A stretch of DNA of 64,000 bases, from the NCBI RefSeq assembly GCF_004331455.1, contig NZ_SJJR01000004.1, positions 186,001-250,000 on the forward strand. Reading direction: 5' to 3'. The translations under genes were made by a program, and so were the position numbers. The notes below the pieces were generated by a model, which saw nothing but the letters and a program-made list of their open reading frames with translations, was not told the origin of the DNA and did not search any database. This stretch comes from Micromonospora zingiberis (GTDB taxonomy: Bacteria; Actinomycetota; Actinomycetes; Mycobacteriales; Micromonosporaceae). The first letter of the stretch is position 1. Each line of letters opens with the position of its first letter. Of the stretch, positions 8,772-17,571 are shown in pieces.

Positions 8772-9205
8772 GATCGCTTCTCACCTCGTCGCCGGTTCTG
8801 GTGCGTTGGTAGACCCCATCGGACGCCCCGGCCAGCCCTGAATGGAATTGCCGGGGGGACACGTACGGCGGTGACACTGCCCAGGGAAGATGCGCCCGCC
8901 GTCGTGGCGATGGCCCGGCGATCCGGCGCGCGAACGCCTACCAAGCGGCGCGCTGCCGGCACTGCGATGCTCCCGTGCTTGCCGTTTCCCAGCACGGTTG
9001 CCCCCGTGCTGCGGCGATATGAGCCATTCCAGCACGCCTGGACCCGCTTCGGCAACATCGACGGCCCTCAGCGTGACGCCCCGGGTCGACGCCGCCCCGG
9101 CTGCCGGCACGGACCGGTTCCGCGTGACGGCGAGCGGTGGCATTGACACGCGCCGTCGTCCATTCCATGGTCGATGGATTCGTCTCTCCGTCGAAGGGCC
9201 GCAGG
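8772..9205. other. Divergent intergenic region upstream of the flavoprotein gene
   Basis: No convincing gene is visible here. Open frames in it are short, GC-bias artefacts without ribosome sites or recognisable products. An in-frame GTG at 9137 or ATG at 9167 could extend the flavoprotein by 23 or 13 residues, but neither adds recognisable sequence. Promoters for the two divergent genes must lie here; none is obvious. Confidence 0.4.
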
Positions 9206-10750
9206 ATGGTCAAGAACGAGCACGGGTACGTCGTCGTCGGGGCGGGGCCCGCCGGTGTTCAACTGAGCTACTACCTTCAGCAGCACGGTGCCGATTACCT
9301 GACGCTCGAAAGTGGCGACGCGCCGGGCGGGTTCTTCCAGCGGTTTCCCCGTCACCGCCGGCTCATCTCGCTGAACAAGGTGCACACCGACAGCAGCGAT
9401 CCGGAGATCCGGCTGCGCTGGGACTGGAACTCGCTGCTCAACGACTCCCCGGAACTGCTGTTCCCGAACTTCAGCCAGGAGTACCTGCCGGCGGCCGACG
9501 ACCTGGTGCGCTACCTCGCCGAGTTCCAACGGGTCCACCAGCTCAACATCCAGTTCGGCACGACGGTCGAGCGGATCACCCGGACCGACGACGGTTTCCG
9601 GCTGCGTACCAGCCGGGGTGAGGTGCGGGCGCGATGCCTCGTCGTCGCGACCGGCTGGGGCCAGCCGTTCGTGCCGGCCATCGCCGGCATCGAACACGCC
9701 ATCGGGTACGAGGACATGGAGATCGAACCCACGGCGTACGACGGCAAGCGGGTCCTGATCATCGGCAAGGGCAACAGCGCCTTCGAGACCGCCTCGGCCA
9801 TCCTCGGCCGGGCGTCCATGGTGCACCTGGCCAGCCGGCAGCCCCTGCGCCTGGCATGGAACACCAAACACCCCGGGGACGTACGCGGTCAGTACGGCGC
9901 GATCCTCGACAGCTACCAGTTCAAGACGCTGCACTCGGTGCTCGACTGCACCATCGACGAGATCCGGCCGGTCGACGGGCGGTTCCAGGTGTCGATCACG
10001 TACACCCACGCGCAGGGTGAGACCGCCGTGCTCGACTACCACACGGTGCTGCGGTGCACCGGCTTCCGGATGGACACCTCGATGTTCGACGAGACGTGCC
10101 GGCCCGAGATGGTGCGGGACGGTCGGATGCCCGGGTTACGCCCCGACTGGCAGTCCACAAACGTCGACGGCCTGTACTTCGCCGGCACCATCGCCCAGGC
10201 CCGGGACGTCAAACACGCGTCGTCGCCGTTCATCGACGGCTTCCGGTACAACCTGCGCACCTTCACCCGGATGCTGCGGGAACGGTACGACGACGTGCCG
10301 TTGGCGTACGCGACGGCCCCGGCCGACGCCGGGACGCTGACCAAGCTGATGCTCGACCGGGTCAACTGGAGTTCGGCACTGTGGACCCAGTTCGAATACC
10401 TCTGTGACGTCTTCGTACGCGACGACGCGACCGGCGTCTTCCACCACTACGAGGACCTGCCGGAGGACTACGCGGTGCAACGCTTCGCGTCCGCCACCCA
10501 GTGGTACACGCTCGCGCTGCGGTGGGGCCGCGACGACTACGGTGACGTCTTCGCCATCGAGCGGCACCCGACCCCCGACCGGGCCAAGGAGAGCGCCTTC
10601 ATCCACCCGGTGATCCGGCGCTACCGGGGCGCGGAACTGGTCGCCGAACAGCACCTGTTGGAGGATCTGCTGGCCGAGTGGCGGCGCCCCGACCGGCACG
10701 TCGAGCCGCTGGTGGAGTTCCTGACCAAGGACCTCAACGACGGATCATGA
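9206..10750 (+). CDS. FAD/NAD(P)-dependent oxidoreductase, FOXRED2-like
   Basis: A two-dinucleotide-fold flavoprotein of 514 residues from the ATG at 9206. The FAD-binding motif is VVVGAGPAGVQL (GxGxxG at residues 12-17) and the second, NAD(P)H-type motif is IGKGNSAFETA (from residue 187). The ATG distance of the later motif VATG and CTGF is typical of flavin-containing monooxygenase relatives. FFQRFPRHRRLISLNK and LRWDWNSLL closely match, from memory, animal FOXRED2/ERFAD. The C-terminal 150 residues are not the usual monooxygenase tail. The gene overlaps the convergent nitroreductase by 17 bases. Its substrate is unknown; a single-component oxygenase or a thiol/disulfide-type reductase are both possible. 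Confidence 0.85.
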   Translation: MVKNEHGYVVVGAGPAGVQLSYYLQQHGADYLTLESGDAPGGFFQRFPRHRRLISLNKVHTDSSDPEIRLRWDWNSLLNDSPELLFPNFSQEYLPAADDLVRYLAEFQRVHQLNIQFGTTVERITRTDDGFRLRTSRGEVRARCLVVATGWGQPFVPAIAGIEHAIGYEDMEIEPTAYDGKRVLIIGKGNSAFETASAILGRASMVHLASRQPLRLAWNTKHPGDVRGQYGAILDSYQFKTLHSVLDCTIDEIRPVDGRFQVSITYTHAQGETAVLDYHTVLRCTGFRMDTSMFDETCRPEMVRDGRMPGLRPDWQSTNVDGLYFAGTIAQARDVKHASSPFIDGFRYNLRTFTRMLRERYDDVPLAYATAPADAGTLTKLMLDRVNWSSALWTQFEYLCDVFVRDDATGVFHHYEDLPEDYAVQRFASATQWYTLALRWGRDDYGDVFAIERHPTPDRAKESAFIHPVIRRYRGAELVAEQHLLEDLLAEWRRPDRHVEPLVEFLTKDLNDGS

Positions 10751-11396
10751 CCTCGTCGAGGGGCTTGCGGGTCAGGTCGGGGACCTGGGCGTCCGGCGTG
10801 GGATAGCCGACCGGCATCACCACGTACGGGCGCTCCTCCGGCGGGCGCTCACACACCTCGTTGAGGAACCGCATCGGGTTGGGCGTGTGGGTCAGCGTGA
10901 CCAGACCGGCGTGGTGCAGCGCGGTGATCAGTAGGCCGACCGCGATGCCGACGGACTCCTTGACGTAGTACGGCTTCGGGCTGTGCGGCCCCTGGTGTAC
11001 CTCGAACACGACGATGACGGCCGGTGCGGTCTCCAGGAACGGCTTCCGCCAGTCGGTGCCGAGCCCGGCGATCGCATCGAGCCACTCCGCTGAGGCCCGG
11101 CGGTCGTAGAACGCGCGCTCCTCGGCCTCCGCCGCCTCGCGTAGCCGCCGCTTGCGGGCCGGGTCGGTCAGCACGACGAACCGCCACGGCTGGACGTTGG
11201 CACCACTGGGTGCGGTCGAGGCGGCCCGGATCGCGGCCTCGATCACCCCGTCGGGCACCGGATCGCTGGCGAAGTCACGTACGGAGCGGCGCTGCGCCAT
11301 CCGTTCCGCGAACGCCTCCGCCTCGCGCACCATGTCCGCCGGCGGCCTGCGGTCATGCCGGATCGGGACCTTCGGTAGCAGGTCGACGTCGGTCAC
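10734..11396 (-). CDS. Nitroreductase-fold flavoprotein, iodotyrosine-deiodinase-like
   Basis: A 220-residue FMN enzyme. RRSVRDF near residue 37 and TAPSGANVQPW near 61 are the FMN-binding elements of the nitroreductase fold. Similarity to animal iodotyrosine deiodinase runs through the whole protein, including VMPVGYPTPDAQVPDL and RKPLDEVMI at the end. Glu93, Tyr97 and Lys118 match in identity and spacing the residues that hold the halotyrosine zwitterion in that enzyme (human E157, Y161, K182 from memory). The GTG start at 11394-11396 has GGGGAGG six bases upstream. It may reductively dehalogenate a halotyrosine or a related phenol; a generic nitroreductase is the alternative. Confidence 0.88.
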   Translation of the reverse strand: MTDVDLLPKVPIRHDRRPPADMVREAEAFAERMAQRRSVRDFASDPVPDGVIEAAIRAASTAPSGANVQPWRFVVLTDPARKRRLREAAEAEERAFYDRRASAEWLDAIAGLGTDWRKPFLETAPAVIVVFEVHQGPHSPKPYYVKESVGIAVGLLITALHHAGLVTLTHTPNPMRFLNEVCERPPEERPYVVMPVGYPTPDAQVPDLTRKPLDEVMIRR

Positions 11397-11495
11397 CTGG
11401 GCCTCCCCTGAGCAGGTGTGCCGGTTGCCGCGCGGCGGACTGCCGGTCGCTGCGTTCGGCTCCTCCAGCATCGCGGAGGCCGGGGCGCGGCGTCG

Positions 11496-12647
11496 TTACG
11501 CAGGTGTGCTTTGTTCGCGCGCGGGCAGGTCAGGCGCGGTGTGCACGGCAATCTCGTCGACCACGTCGGCGAGCCGCCCACGCACCGCCGCGGCGGCCCG
11601 CTGGCGGGTCGCCCCGTCGCCGTCGGTGCTGAGCCGCGCCAGCCAGTCCTCGACCCGCGCGCGGTCGCCCGCCTCGTCCAGGGCTGGCCGGGCGAGCCCG
11701 ACCAGTCGTTCGGCGAGCGCGGCAGCGGGCAGCGGTCGGCCGGTGGCGACGTCGACGCCGTGGCCACCCATCCCGTCGCGGGCGGCCCGCCAGTACGCCA
11801 ACCGCAGCAGCTCCGGAACCAGCCTCGGCCCCTCGTCACCCCGGTCGACGGCCTCACCGGCGACGACCACCAGCGCCCGCACCAGGGCGGCCAGCGCCAC
11901 CGACTCGGCGGCGGTGACCGGCACGTCGGCCACCCGTACCTCGAGCGTGGGGTGGTTCGCCGACAGCCGGAGATCCCAGAAGATCGTGCCGTGGTCGACC
12001 AGCGCGCCCGCCTCCAGCAACATGTCGACGTGGTCGTCGTACTGCTGCGCGGAGGTCAGGAACGGCGGGGCGCCGGCCACCGGCCAGCGGCCCCACGTCA
12101 CGCTGCGCCAGCTCGCGTACCCGGTGTCGCGCTCGTACCAGAAGGGCGAGTTGGCGGTCAGGGCGAGCAACGCCGGCAGGTGTGGGCGCAGATGGTTGCC
12201 GATCAGCACGGCCCGGTCCCGGTCGGGCTGCTGCACGTGGACGTGCACGGCGCAGATCGCGAGTTCGTCGTGCAGGCCACGGAAGGTGGCGTTGCCCCGG
12301 TCCTGGCGCGGCCCTTCGGTGATGGGCGGCGGCACCGCCCGGCCGACCACCGGTGAACCGCTGGCGATCACCCGCAGGCCCGCCGACCGGGCGGCGGCCT
12401 GGACCACCCGGCGGCCCTCGGCCAACTGCGCTCCGAGATCGTCCAGGCTCTGACACGGGTCGGTACGGGTCTCGACGTGCAGCTTGGTGATCTCGCCGCC
12501 CACCCGGCTGCCGAGGGCTGGGCGGGCCCGGTCGACGACGGTGGCCGCCTCCGGCACGACCTCGCCCCGATCGGCGTCGACCACGAGGAATTCCTCCTCG
12601 ACGCCGAGCAGGGGAATGGCTGAACCCGGGCGCTGTCCGATAGTCAT
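11496..12647 (-). CDS. Carboxylate-amine ligase, YbdK/glutamate-cysteine ligase type 2 family
   Basis: A 383-residue ATP-grasp-related ligase of the GCS2 family. The N-terminal LLGVEEEFLVVDADRGEV carries the paired glutamates that bind metal and ATP, GGEITKLHVETRTDPC follows, and HVHVQQPDRDRAV is the conserved HVHV element. NHLRPHLPALLALTANSPFW is the family's core helix. YbdK-type proteins have weak glutamate-cysteine ligase activity and an unknown true role; in actinomycetes they often occur in paralogues. I chose the ATG at 12645-12647 because upstream sequence is not conserved in character; the ribosome site is weak. The downstream nitroreductase lies 100 bases away. Confidence 0.88.
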   Translation of the reverse strand: MTIGQRPGSAIPLLGVEEEFLVVDADRGEVVPEAATVVDRARPALGSRVGGEITKLHVETRTDPCQSLDDLGAQLAEGRRVVQAAARSAGLRVIASGSPVVGRAVPPPITEGPRQDRGNATFRGLHDELAICAVHVHVQQPDRDRAVLIGNHLRPHLPALLALTANSPFWYERDTGYASWRSVTWGRWPVAGAPPFLTSAQQYDDHVDMLLEAGALVDHGTIFWDLRLSANHPTLEVRVADVPVTAAESVALAALVRALVVVAGEAVDRGDEGPRLVPELLRLAYWRAARDGMGGHGVDVATGRPLPAAALAERLVGLARPALDEAGDRARVEDWLARLSTDGDGATRQRAAAAVRGRLADVVDEIAVHTAPDLPAREQSTPA

Positions 12648-12694
12648 GCCGCCGCCGACCCCTCGCTGCCGGTCCTCTGCCGGCGCTGAGCACG

Positions 12695-13858
12695 TTACGG
12701 GATCCGGCCGACGGCCCGCGCCCCCGAACACTCCATCGAGGACAGCGTGTCGACGAGTCCGGCCAGAAGTGCCGTCCGTTCCGGCATCCGGTCGAGGCAG
12801 ACGTACTCGTCGGCGGAGTGCGCTCCGCCGCCGACCGCCCCCAGCCCGTCGAGGGTCGGTACGCCGAGCGCGGCGGTGAAGTTGCCGTCCGAGGCACCGG
12901 CGGCGTACGCGCCGACGAGGTTCGGGATGCCGAGCTGTCGGGCGGTCGACTGGGCCAGTTCCAGCAGCGGTCGGGCGAGTTCGGCGGACATGGGGTAGCG
13001 GTTGATCCCACCCCGCACCGCCAGCGTCGCCTCGGACAGGTGCGGCTCCAGACCGCGGATGGCGTGGTCGACGCGTTCGAGTTCGTCCCTGGTCCAGGCC
13101 CGGACGTCGACGGCCAGGACGGCACTGTCGGGCACCGTGTTCGTGGTGGTTCCCGCGGAGAGCAGGGTCGGGGTGACCGAGGTGCCACCGTTGCCCGCCG
13201 CGCCGAGCGCGCCGAGCGCGAGAACCTGGTGGGCGACCTCGACCGTGGCGTTGACCCCACGCTGCGGTTCGACGCCGGCGTGGGCGGCGCGACCCTGGAC
13301 GGTGAGGCGGTACACCGAGCCGCCCTTCCTGGCCACCTTGACGTGTCCTTCCGGGGTGGCCGCCTCGCAGACGAGAACCGCGGCCGAACGCCGCGCCTCA
13401 CATTCGATGAGTGGCCGGGACGTGCCGGATCCGCTCTCCTCGTCACAGGTGAGCAGCACCCCGACCATCGAGGTGTCCTCGATCAGGCGCAGCGCGGTGA
13501 ACATCTGCACGATGCCGGCCTTCATGTCGCACACGCCCGGCCCCGTCGCGACGTCCCCGCGTACGGTGAAGGGTCTGGATCGGATCGTGTCGACCGGGAA
13601 GACGGTGTCGAAGTGGCCGAGCAGCAGCACCCGCTGGTTGGCTGCCGGCCAGAGCAGGTGCGGTAGGCCGTCGAGCACGACCCGCTGGGCGGGGCGGCCG
13701 AGCACCTCCTGTCCCCAGCCGGCGAGCAGGTCGGCACAGGACGTGAGGTGGGGCACCGAGCCCGGTGCCGACTCGCACGCCACGAGCGTGCCCAGCCGGT
13801 CGACCATGTCTGCCTGGAGCTTTCCCGCAGCGTGGCGCAGACGACGTGCGTGGTCCAT
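12695..13858 (-). CDS. M20-family metallopeptidase (carboxypeptidase G2/ArgE-DapE type)
   Basis: A 387-residue zinc hydrolase. Metal ligands and catalytic residues appear in family order: LLLGHFDTVFP (His ligand and catalytic Asp), GPGVCDMKAG (bridging Asp), LTCDEESGSG (catalytic Glu and Glu ligand), and AVGGGAHSADEYV (C-terminal His ligand). A dimerisation domain lies between, starting near GRAAHAGVEP. The arrangement is closest to glutamate carboxypeptidase G2 and related N-acyl-amino-acid hydrolases. The ATG at 13856-13858 has GGAGGG at a good distance. It is 47 bases from the downstream ligase gene, so the two may be co-transcribed. The physiological substrate is unknown. Confidence 0.9.
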   Translation of the reverse strand: MDHARRLRHAAGKLQADMVDRLGTLVACESAPGSVPHLTSCADLLAGWGQEVLGRPAQRVVLDGLPHLLWPAANQRVLLLGHFDTVFPVDTIRSRPFTVRGDVATGPGVCDMKAGIVQMFTALRLIEDTSMVGVLLTCDEESGSGTSRPLIECEARRSAAVLVCEAATPEGHVKVARKGGSVYRLTVQGRAAHAGVEPQRGVNATVEVAHQVLALGALGAAGNGGTSVTPTLLSAGTTTNTVPDSAVLAVDVRAWTRDELERVDHAIRGLEPHLSEATLAVRGGINRYPMSAELARPLLELAQSTARQLGIPNLVGAYAAGASDGNFTAALGVPTLDGLGAVGGGAHSADEYVCLDRMPERTALLAGLVDTLSSMECSGARAVGRIP

Positions 13859-13956
13859 CGATCCCTCCGACTTCACGGGTGACGGGCCTGGCCAGGCATG
13901 TCCATCGACCATCGCAGAGGAATCGGGGCGTAGTCACCCTTGTCCGTGCTAAGTGC

Positions 13957-14532
13957 TCAGTCAGCCGGCTCGGCTTCCGGCACCCGGATCGCCGCGCCGT
14001 AGCCGAGCTCGATGACCCGACGTGCCGACTCGGCGTAGGCGTCCCGACCAGCCGGCGCGAAGGTGCCGAGCCCGTCGACGTACCGGTTGTACATGCAGAA
14101 GGCGGCGGCGATCAGGACGGTGTCGTGGATCTCCAGGTCGGTGGCGCCCGCCGCGCGGGCGTCGGCGACCAGGTCGCTGGTGACGTGCCGGCCACTGACC
14201 TGTACCGCACCGGCGATGCGCAGCAGCGCCCGGAGCTTGGCCGAGATCGGCGCGGTGTCGAGATCCGCGCGCACCTGGTCGACGAGGTCGTAACCCTCGT
14301 CGAGCTGTGCGGCGGCGAACGCCGAGTGCGACGCGCAGCAGAAGTTGCACTCGTTGCGCCCGGACACGTACGCGGCGATCAGCTCCCGCTCCCCGGCGGA
14401 GAGCGAGTGCGGGGCGCGCAGCAGTACCTCGGCCAGTTCGTTGAGCGGCTTCGCCGTCTCGGGGCGGTAGCGCATCGGGCCGGTGATGCCGGGGAACTGC
14501 TTCTCGTCGATCCCGAGATCGATGTGCGCCAT
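13957..14532 (-). CDS. AhpD-like/carboxymuconolactone-decarboxylase-family protein
   Basis: A 191-residue all-helical protein of the peroxidase-related CMD family. The redox motif is NECNFCCASHSAFA, with a CxxC and the following His, as in AhpD where the cysteines reduce alkyl hydroperoxide reductase. ALLRIAGAVQVSGRHV and ATDLEIHDTVLIAAAFCMYNRY are the usual flanking helices. It may act as a peroxidase or disulfide reductase against organic peroxides. It is upstream of the M20 gene on the same strand, 98 bases away, and probably a separate unit. The 259 bases upstream to the next methyltransferase start hold no gene I can see. Confidence 0.87.
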   Translation of the reverse strand: MAHIDLGIDEKQFPGITGPMRYRPETAKPLNELAEVLLRAPHSLSAGERELIAAYVSGRNECNFCCASHSAFAAAQLDEGYDLVDQVRADLDTAPISAKLRALLRIAGAVQVSGRHVTSDLVADARAAGATDLEIHDTVLIAAAFCMYNRYVDGLGTFAPAGRDAYAESARRVIELGYGAAIRVPEAEPAD

Positions 14533-14791
14533 GCCCGTCCTGCCTCTCGGTCGTCAGTGTCGGTGGGGCGTGACCGCCGCCGCGCAGCCACGATCACATC
14601 CCCCGGCCGGTCGCGCTTCTTCATCCGTGCGCGTTGTGTCGCTAGATAGCTGCTTGCCTCCGTACGTTCCAGGGCTGTGGTGGACGACGGCCAGTGCCTG
14701 CCGATCGAGCGAGCGGGGCGCGGTGCGGCCCGTTGACTGCCCTGAGCAGAATGCCTCGCCACCGGCCGCGCACCGTGGGCAGGCTGTCGGA

Positions 14792-15592
14792 ATGGCATCG
14801 GGCTTCCGTGGTGAGGTGGCAACGTACTACGCGCGGCACCGGCGCGGTTATCCGCCCGAGGTGCTCGACGCCCTCGCCACGGCGTTCGGCCTCGGCGGGG
14901 ACGACACGGTGATCGACCTCGGCTGCGGCACCGGCCAGTTGAGTATTCCGCTCGCCGCCCGGGTGCGGGCCGTCGTCGGCGTGGACCCGGAGCCGGACAT
15001 GCTGGCCCTGGCTCGCCAGGCTGCCGTCGATGCCGCGACCACCAACACCGCCTGGGTACTCGGCGCCGACCGGGATGTGCCCACGCTGGGCCACCTGCTC
15101 GGGGAACGGACGATCGGCGCGCTGACCGTCGCGGTCGCCATCCACTTCATGGATCGTGACGCGCTGTTCCGCACGATCCGGCCGCTGGTACGGCCCGGCG
15201 GTGGCGTCGCCGTGATCACCAACGGCGTACCCCTGTGGTCGCAGGACACCCGGTGGTCCGAGGCCCTGCGCGGATGCCTGGAACGGCTGGTCGGGCGGCC
15301 CGTCACGGCGACCTGCGACACCGACGCGGCCGGCCGTCGGCGCAACCGGAACGCCCTCGTCCGCGCCGGCTACCGGTACGCCGAGTCGGTGGTGCAGTAC
15401 GACGCGCCGCTCACCATCGAGGACATGGTTGGCGGCGTCTTCTCCGCCATCCCGGCCGAGCTGCTGCCCTCGGCGGCGGACCGGGCCACGTTCACCGCCG
15501 AGGTACGCGACGCCCTGGACGGACGCGACGCGGTCACCGAGCGGGTCCGGGTCTGGCTACAGTTCGGCACCGCCCACGTTCCGGCGCGGTGA
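14792..15592 (+). CDS. Class I SAM-dependent methyltransferase
   Basis: A 266-residue methyltransferase. Motif I is VIDLGCGTGQLSIPLA, with VVGVDPEPDML supplying the ribose-binding acidic residue, and RPGGGVAVITNGVPLW follows motif III. The N-terminus FRGEVATYYARHRRGYPPEVL is typical of small-molecule type 11 methyltransferases in actinomycetes and resembles, at family level only, the one at 7274-8101. The ATG at 14792 was chosen because upstream sequence shows no domain character. The gene is divergent from the AhpD-like gene and converges on the GH43-AbfB gene, separated by a hairpin. Confidence 0.85.
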   Translation: MASGFRGEVATYYARHRRGYPPEVLDALATAFGLGGDDTVIDLGCGTGQLSIPLAARVRAVVGVDPEPDMLALARQAAVDAATTNTAWVLGADRDVPTLGHLLGERTIGALTVAVAIHFMDRDALFRTIRPLVRPGGGVAVITNGVPLWSQDTRWSEALRGCLERLVGRPVTATCDTDAAGRRRNRNALVRAGYRYAESVVQYDAPLTIEDMVGGVFSAIPAELLPSAADRATFTAEVRDALDGRDAVTERVRVWLQFGTAHVPAR

Positions 15593-15676
15593 GCGCCGAC
15601 CGGCCAGCTGCGCGGCGAACGGGGTCGACCTGCGCGCCCAGCCGCCGGACGTACCGTCGCCGTTTGGGACCGCCGC

Positions 15677-15706
15677 GCCGCGTCGCCCGGGTGCGGGCGA
15701 CGCGGC
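15677..15706. terminator. Bidirectional hairpin terminator between convergent genes
   Basis: A perfect 13-bp stem (GCCGCGTCGCCCG with CGGGCGACGCGGC) encloses a GGTG loop. It sits between the stop codons of the methyltransferase and the convergent glycosidase and can serve both. Confidence 0.85.
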
Positions 15707-15714
15707 GGCGGGGG

Positions 15715-17142
15715 TCAGTGGCCGACCCGGAAGGTGGCGTCCTCACGCCCGGTCGCGTCGGTGATCTGGTGCAGGTAGAGCCGGTTGGCCTGGTGACGGA
15801 GGTGGCGGTTCGGGAAGTTGTGCGACCGGAACGACGACCAGCCGGCGTTGGCGAGGCCGGCCACCCGGTGGAAGGTCGCGTCGGCGCGGAAACCGGCGGT
15901 GTTGTCGTTGGCCGCCAGCACCACGGCGTAGTTGGCGTGCCGCAGGTACCGTCCGGGCTGGTTGACCGACTCGAACGAGATACCCGCCGGGTCGGCGAGG
16001 CCCGGCACGAGCCGCCATTGGGAGTCCTGGTACGGGTCGAAGGGCATGGCCTGGACGCGCGCCACTCCGCCGTCGTGGCGCAGGTAGGAGCCGGGCAGGT
16101 TCCACGACTTCAACCGGTTCCACTGGGTCGTGCCGCCGTAGCGGTTGAGCAGGTTCGTGCGGTCGGTAGCGGAGATCGGGTGGATCGAGTTGTGCTTGGC
16201 GTTCAACGGAGGCGTGTAGTTGCGCTGGCTGACCGGGCTCCAGTTGCCGGTGACGATGTCGCCCTGCCAGGCCAGGAAGACGCTGTTGGGGCAGAACGTG
16301 TCGCCCCACAGCCACCAGGTCGACGAGGTCAGCGACCGCACCAGCGTCGGTGCCTCGATGCACCCGCCACCGGTGCCGTTGGTGTAGCGGACGAAGCTGC
16401 CCGGGTTCAGCGACGTCGACCGGGCGCCGTACAGCGTCGAGGGCGAGTTGCTCTTGTAGTACAGGTAGTTCATCCCGTTGACGCCGGTCACCACGTGGGA
16501 GTCGATGACGCCGTTCGGTCCACCGTCGAACAGCACGACCGGGGTGGTCACGTTGATGAAGTTCGTCGTGTAGACCACCATGATCACCGAGTAGTTGTAG
16601 CCGGTGGGCACGGTCGAGAAGGTGATCGCGTACTGGTTGCGGCCGGCGTCCCAGTAGATCGAGGGCGCCCAGGTGAAGGAGTTCGGGTTCGGCCAGTTGA
16701 CGTTCACCAGCCGGTCGGCGGACCAGTTCACCAGGTCCCGGGACGTCCAGATGTGGATGTTCGGGTTCGCGGCGAAGAAGTTGCCACCGACCGGGATGTC
16801 GGTGGCGGCGACCACCCAGGTCCCGTCGTTGAGCCGGAACAGGAAGGGGTCGCGGATGCCCCGGGTGCCGACCGTCGGCGTCAGGATCGGCTGGTTGTTG
16901 TTGAGCGGCGTCCACTCCAGCGCGTCGGAACTGACCGCCAGGTGCACCGCGTTGACGTTGCCGGCGCCGCTGAGTGACTCCTTGAAGTAGGCCATTACGT
17001 ACGCCGAGTCGGCGGCCAGCGCGGGGGCGGGTGCGACGACCGCGGCCAGCGCCGTCAACAGCGTGGTCAGCACTGCCGCGACCGATGCACGCAGTGTCCT
17101 CGGCCCTGGCCGGGGGATCGGTGTGCGGACTGGTCCGGGCAT
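15715..17142 (-). CDS. Secreted GH43-like glycosidase with C-terminal AbfB (CBM42) domain
   Basis: A 475-residue secreted enzyme. A long signal peptide ends near ALA-AD at residue 44. Residues about 47-335 form a five-bladed GH43-like propeller with TRGIRDPFLF (Asp98) and the probable acid in GGGCIEAPTLV (Glu263). The usual N-terminal Asp base is not obvious, so activity is inferred. Residues about 341-475 are an AbfB arabinose-binding beta-trefoil, with three repeats of the pattern SYLRHDGG, RYLRHANY and RHLRHQAN. It probably removes arabinose side chains from arabinan or arabinoxylan. The start has GAGGAG upstream, and a LacI-type operator lies 74-87 bases before it. Confidence 0.88.
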   Translation of the reverse strand: MPGPVRTPIPRPGPRTLRASVAAVLTTLLTALAAVVAPAPALAADSAYVMAYFKESLSGAGNVNAVHLAVSSDALEWTPLNNNQPILTPTVGTRGIRDPFLFRLNDGTWVVAATDIPVGGNFFAANPNIHIWTSRDLVNWSADRLVNVNWPNPNSFTWAPSIYWDAGRNQYAITFSTVPTGYNYSVIMVVYTTNFINVTTPVVLFDGGPNGVIDSHVVTGVNGMNYLYYKSNSPSTLYGARSTSLNPGSFVRYTNGTGGGCIEAPTLVRSLTSSTWWLWGDTFCPNSVFLAWQGDIVTGNWSPVSQRNYTPPLNAKHNSIHPISATDRTNLLNRYGGTTQWNRLKSWNLPGSYLRHDGGVARVQAMPFDPYQDSQWRLVPGLADPAGISFESVNQPGRYLRHANYAVVLAANDNTAGFRADATFHRVAGLANAGWSSFRSHNFPNRHLRHQANRLYLHQITDATGREDATFRVGH

Positions 17143-17571
17143 GGACGACTCCTCTCTCGCCCGGCGGTGTCCACCACGTGGACGAACCAGCGGACCGGGG
17201 CGGGATGGTGGCGAGTGTGAGCGATAACATAAACGTGCGTCAAGATTTAACGCCGTTGTTCAGGCCGGGACATCGCGCTGTGCGTGGCGGACCTGACCGG
17301 CCGGCGGGAGGCGCGGTCGAGGCCAACTACCGCCCCGCGTACGACATCCTGGTCCGGCCGACGGACAGCGTCCTGCCGCTGAACAGCAGCGCAACCTGGT
17401 GCAGGCCGGTCAACTCGCCGGATTGCGGGGGTGGGATCGGTGTCGAGGAGTGGCGGGAGATCCAGCGCCTGCCGGAGGTGTCGGTCGCCGCGCCGGTGGC
17501 CGGCTCGACCCCGACCGGACCTGAACCGATGTGCCGACCGGGATGGCGTACGCGCCCCCGGTCGGCACGCG
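17143..17571. other. Intergenic region upstream of the GH43-AbfB gene
   Basis: The first hundred bases upstream of the glycosidase carry its probable promoter and operator (17216-17243), in a patch clearly more AT-rich than the surroundings. The rest, to the stop codon of the SRPBCC gene at 17572, shows only short GC-bias open frames and no structure I recognise. Confidence 0.5.
17216..17243 (-). promoter_or_regulatory. LacI-family operator beside a -35-like element, upstream of GH43-AbfB
   Basis: On the minus strand TCTTGACG (TTGACG at 17238-17243) is followed after eight bases by the imperfect palindrome TGTTATCGCTCACA (17216-17229). Half-sites TGTTA and TCACA fit the TGTNANCG-centred boxes used by LacI-type repressors of sugar genes. 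The same TCTTGACG plus a better palindrome occurs at 51206-51232. Binding is inferred. Confidence 0.65.

Noticed and set aside
15235..16977. A 580-codon plus-strand frame overlapping the methyltransferase and opposite GH43-AbfB
   Set aside because: Translation consists of Arg/Gly/Val runs without a fold, while both overlapped genes have clear motifs.
17216..17229. Resemblance of TGTGAGCGATAACA to the E. coli lac operator
   Set aside because: The similarity reflects the shared LacI-family half-site. No lac genes are present, so I describe it as a LacI-type operator only.
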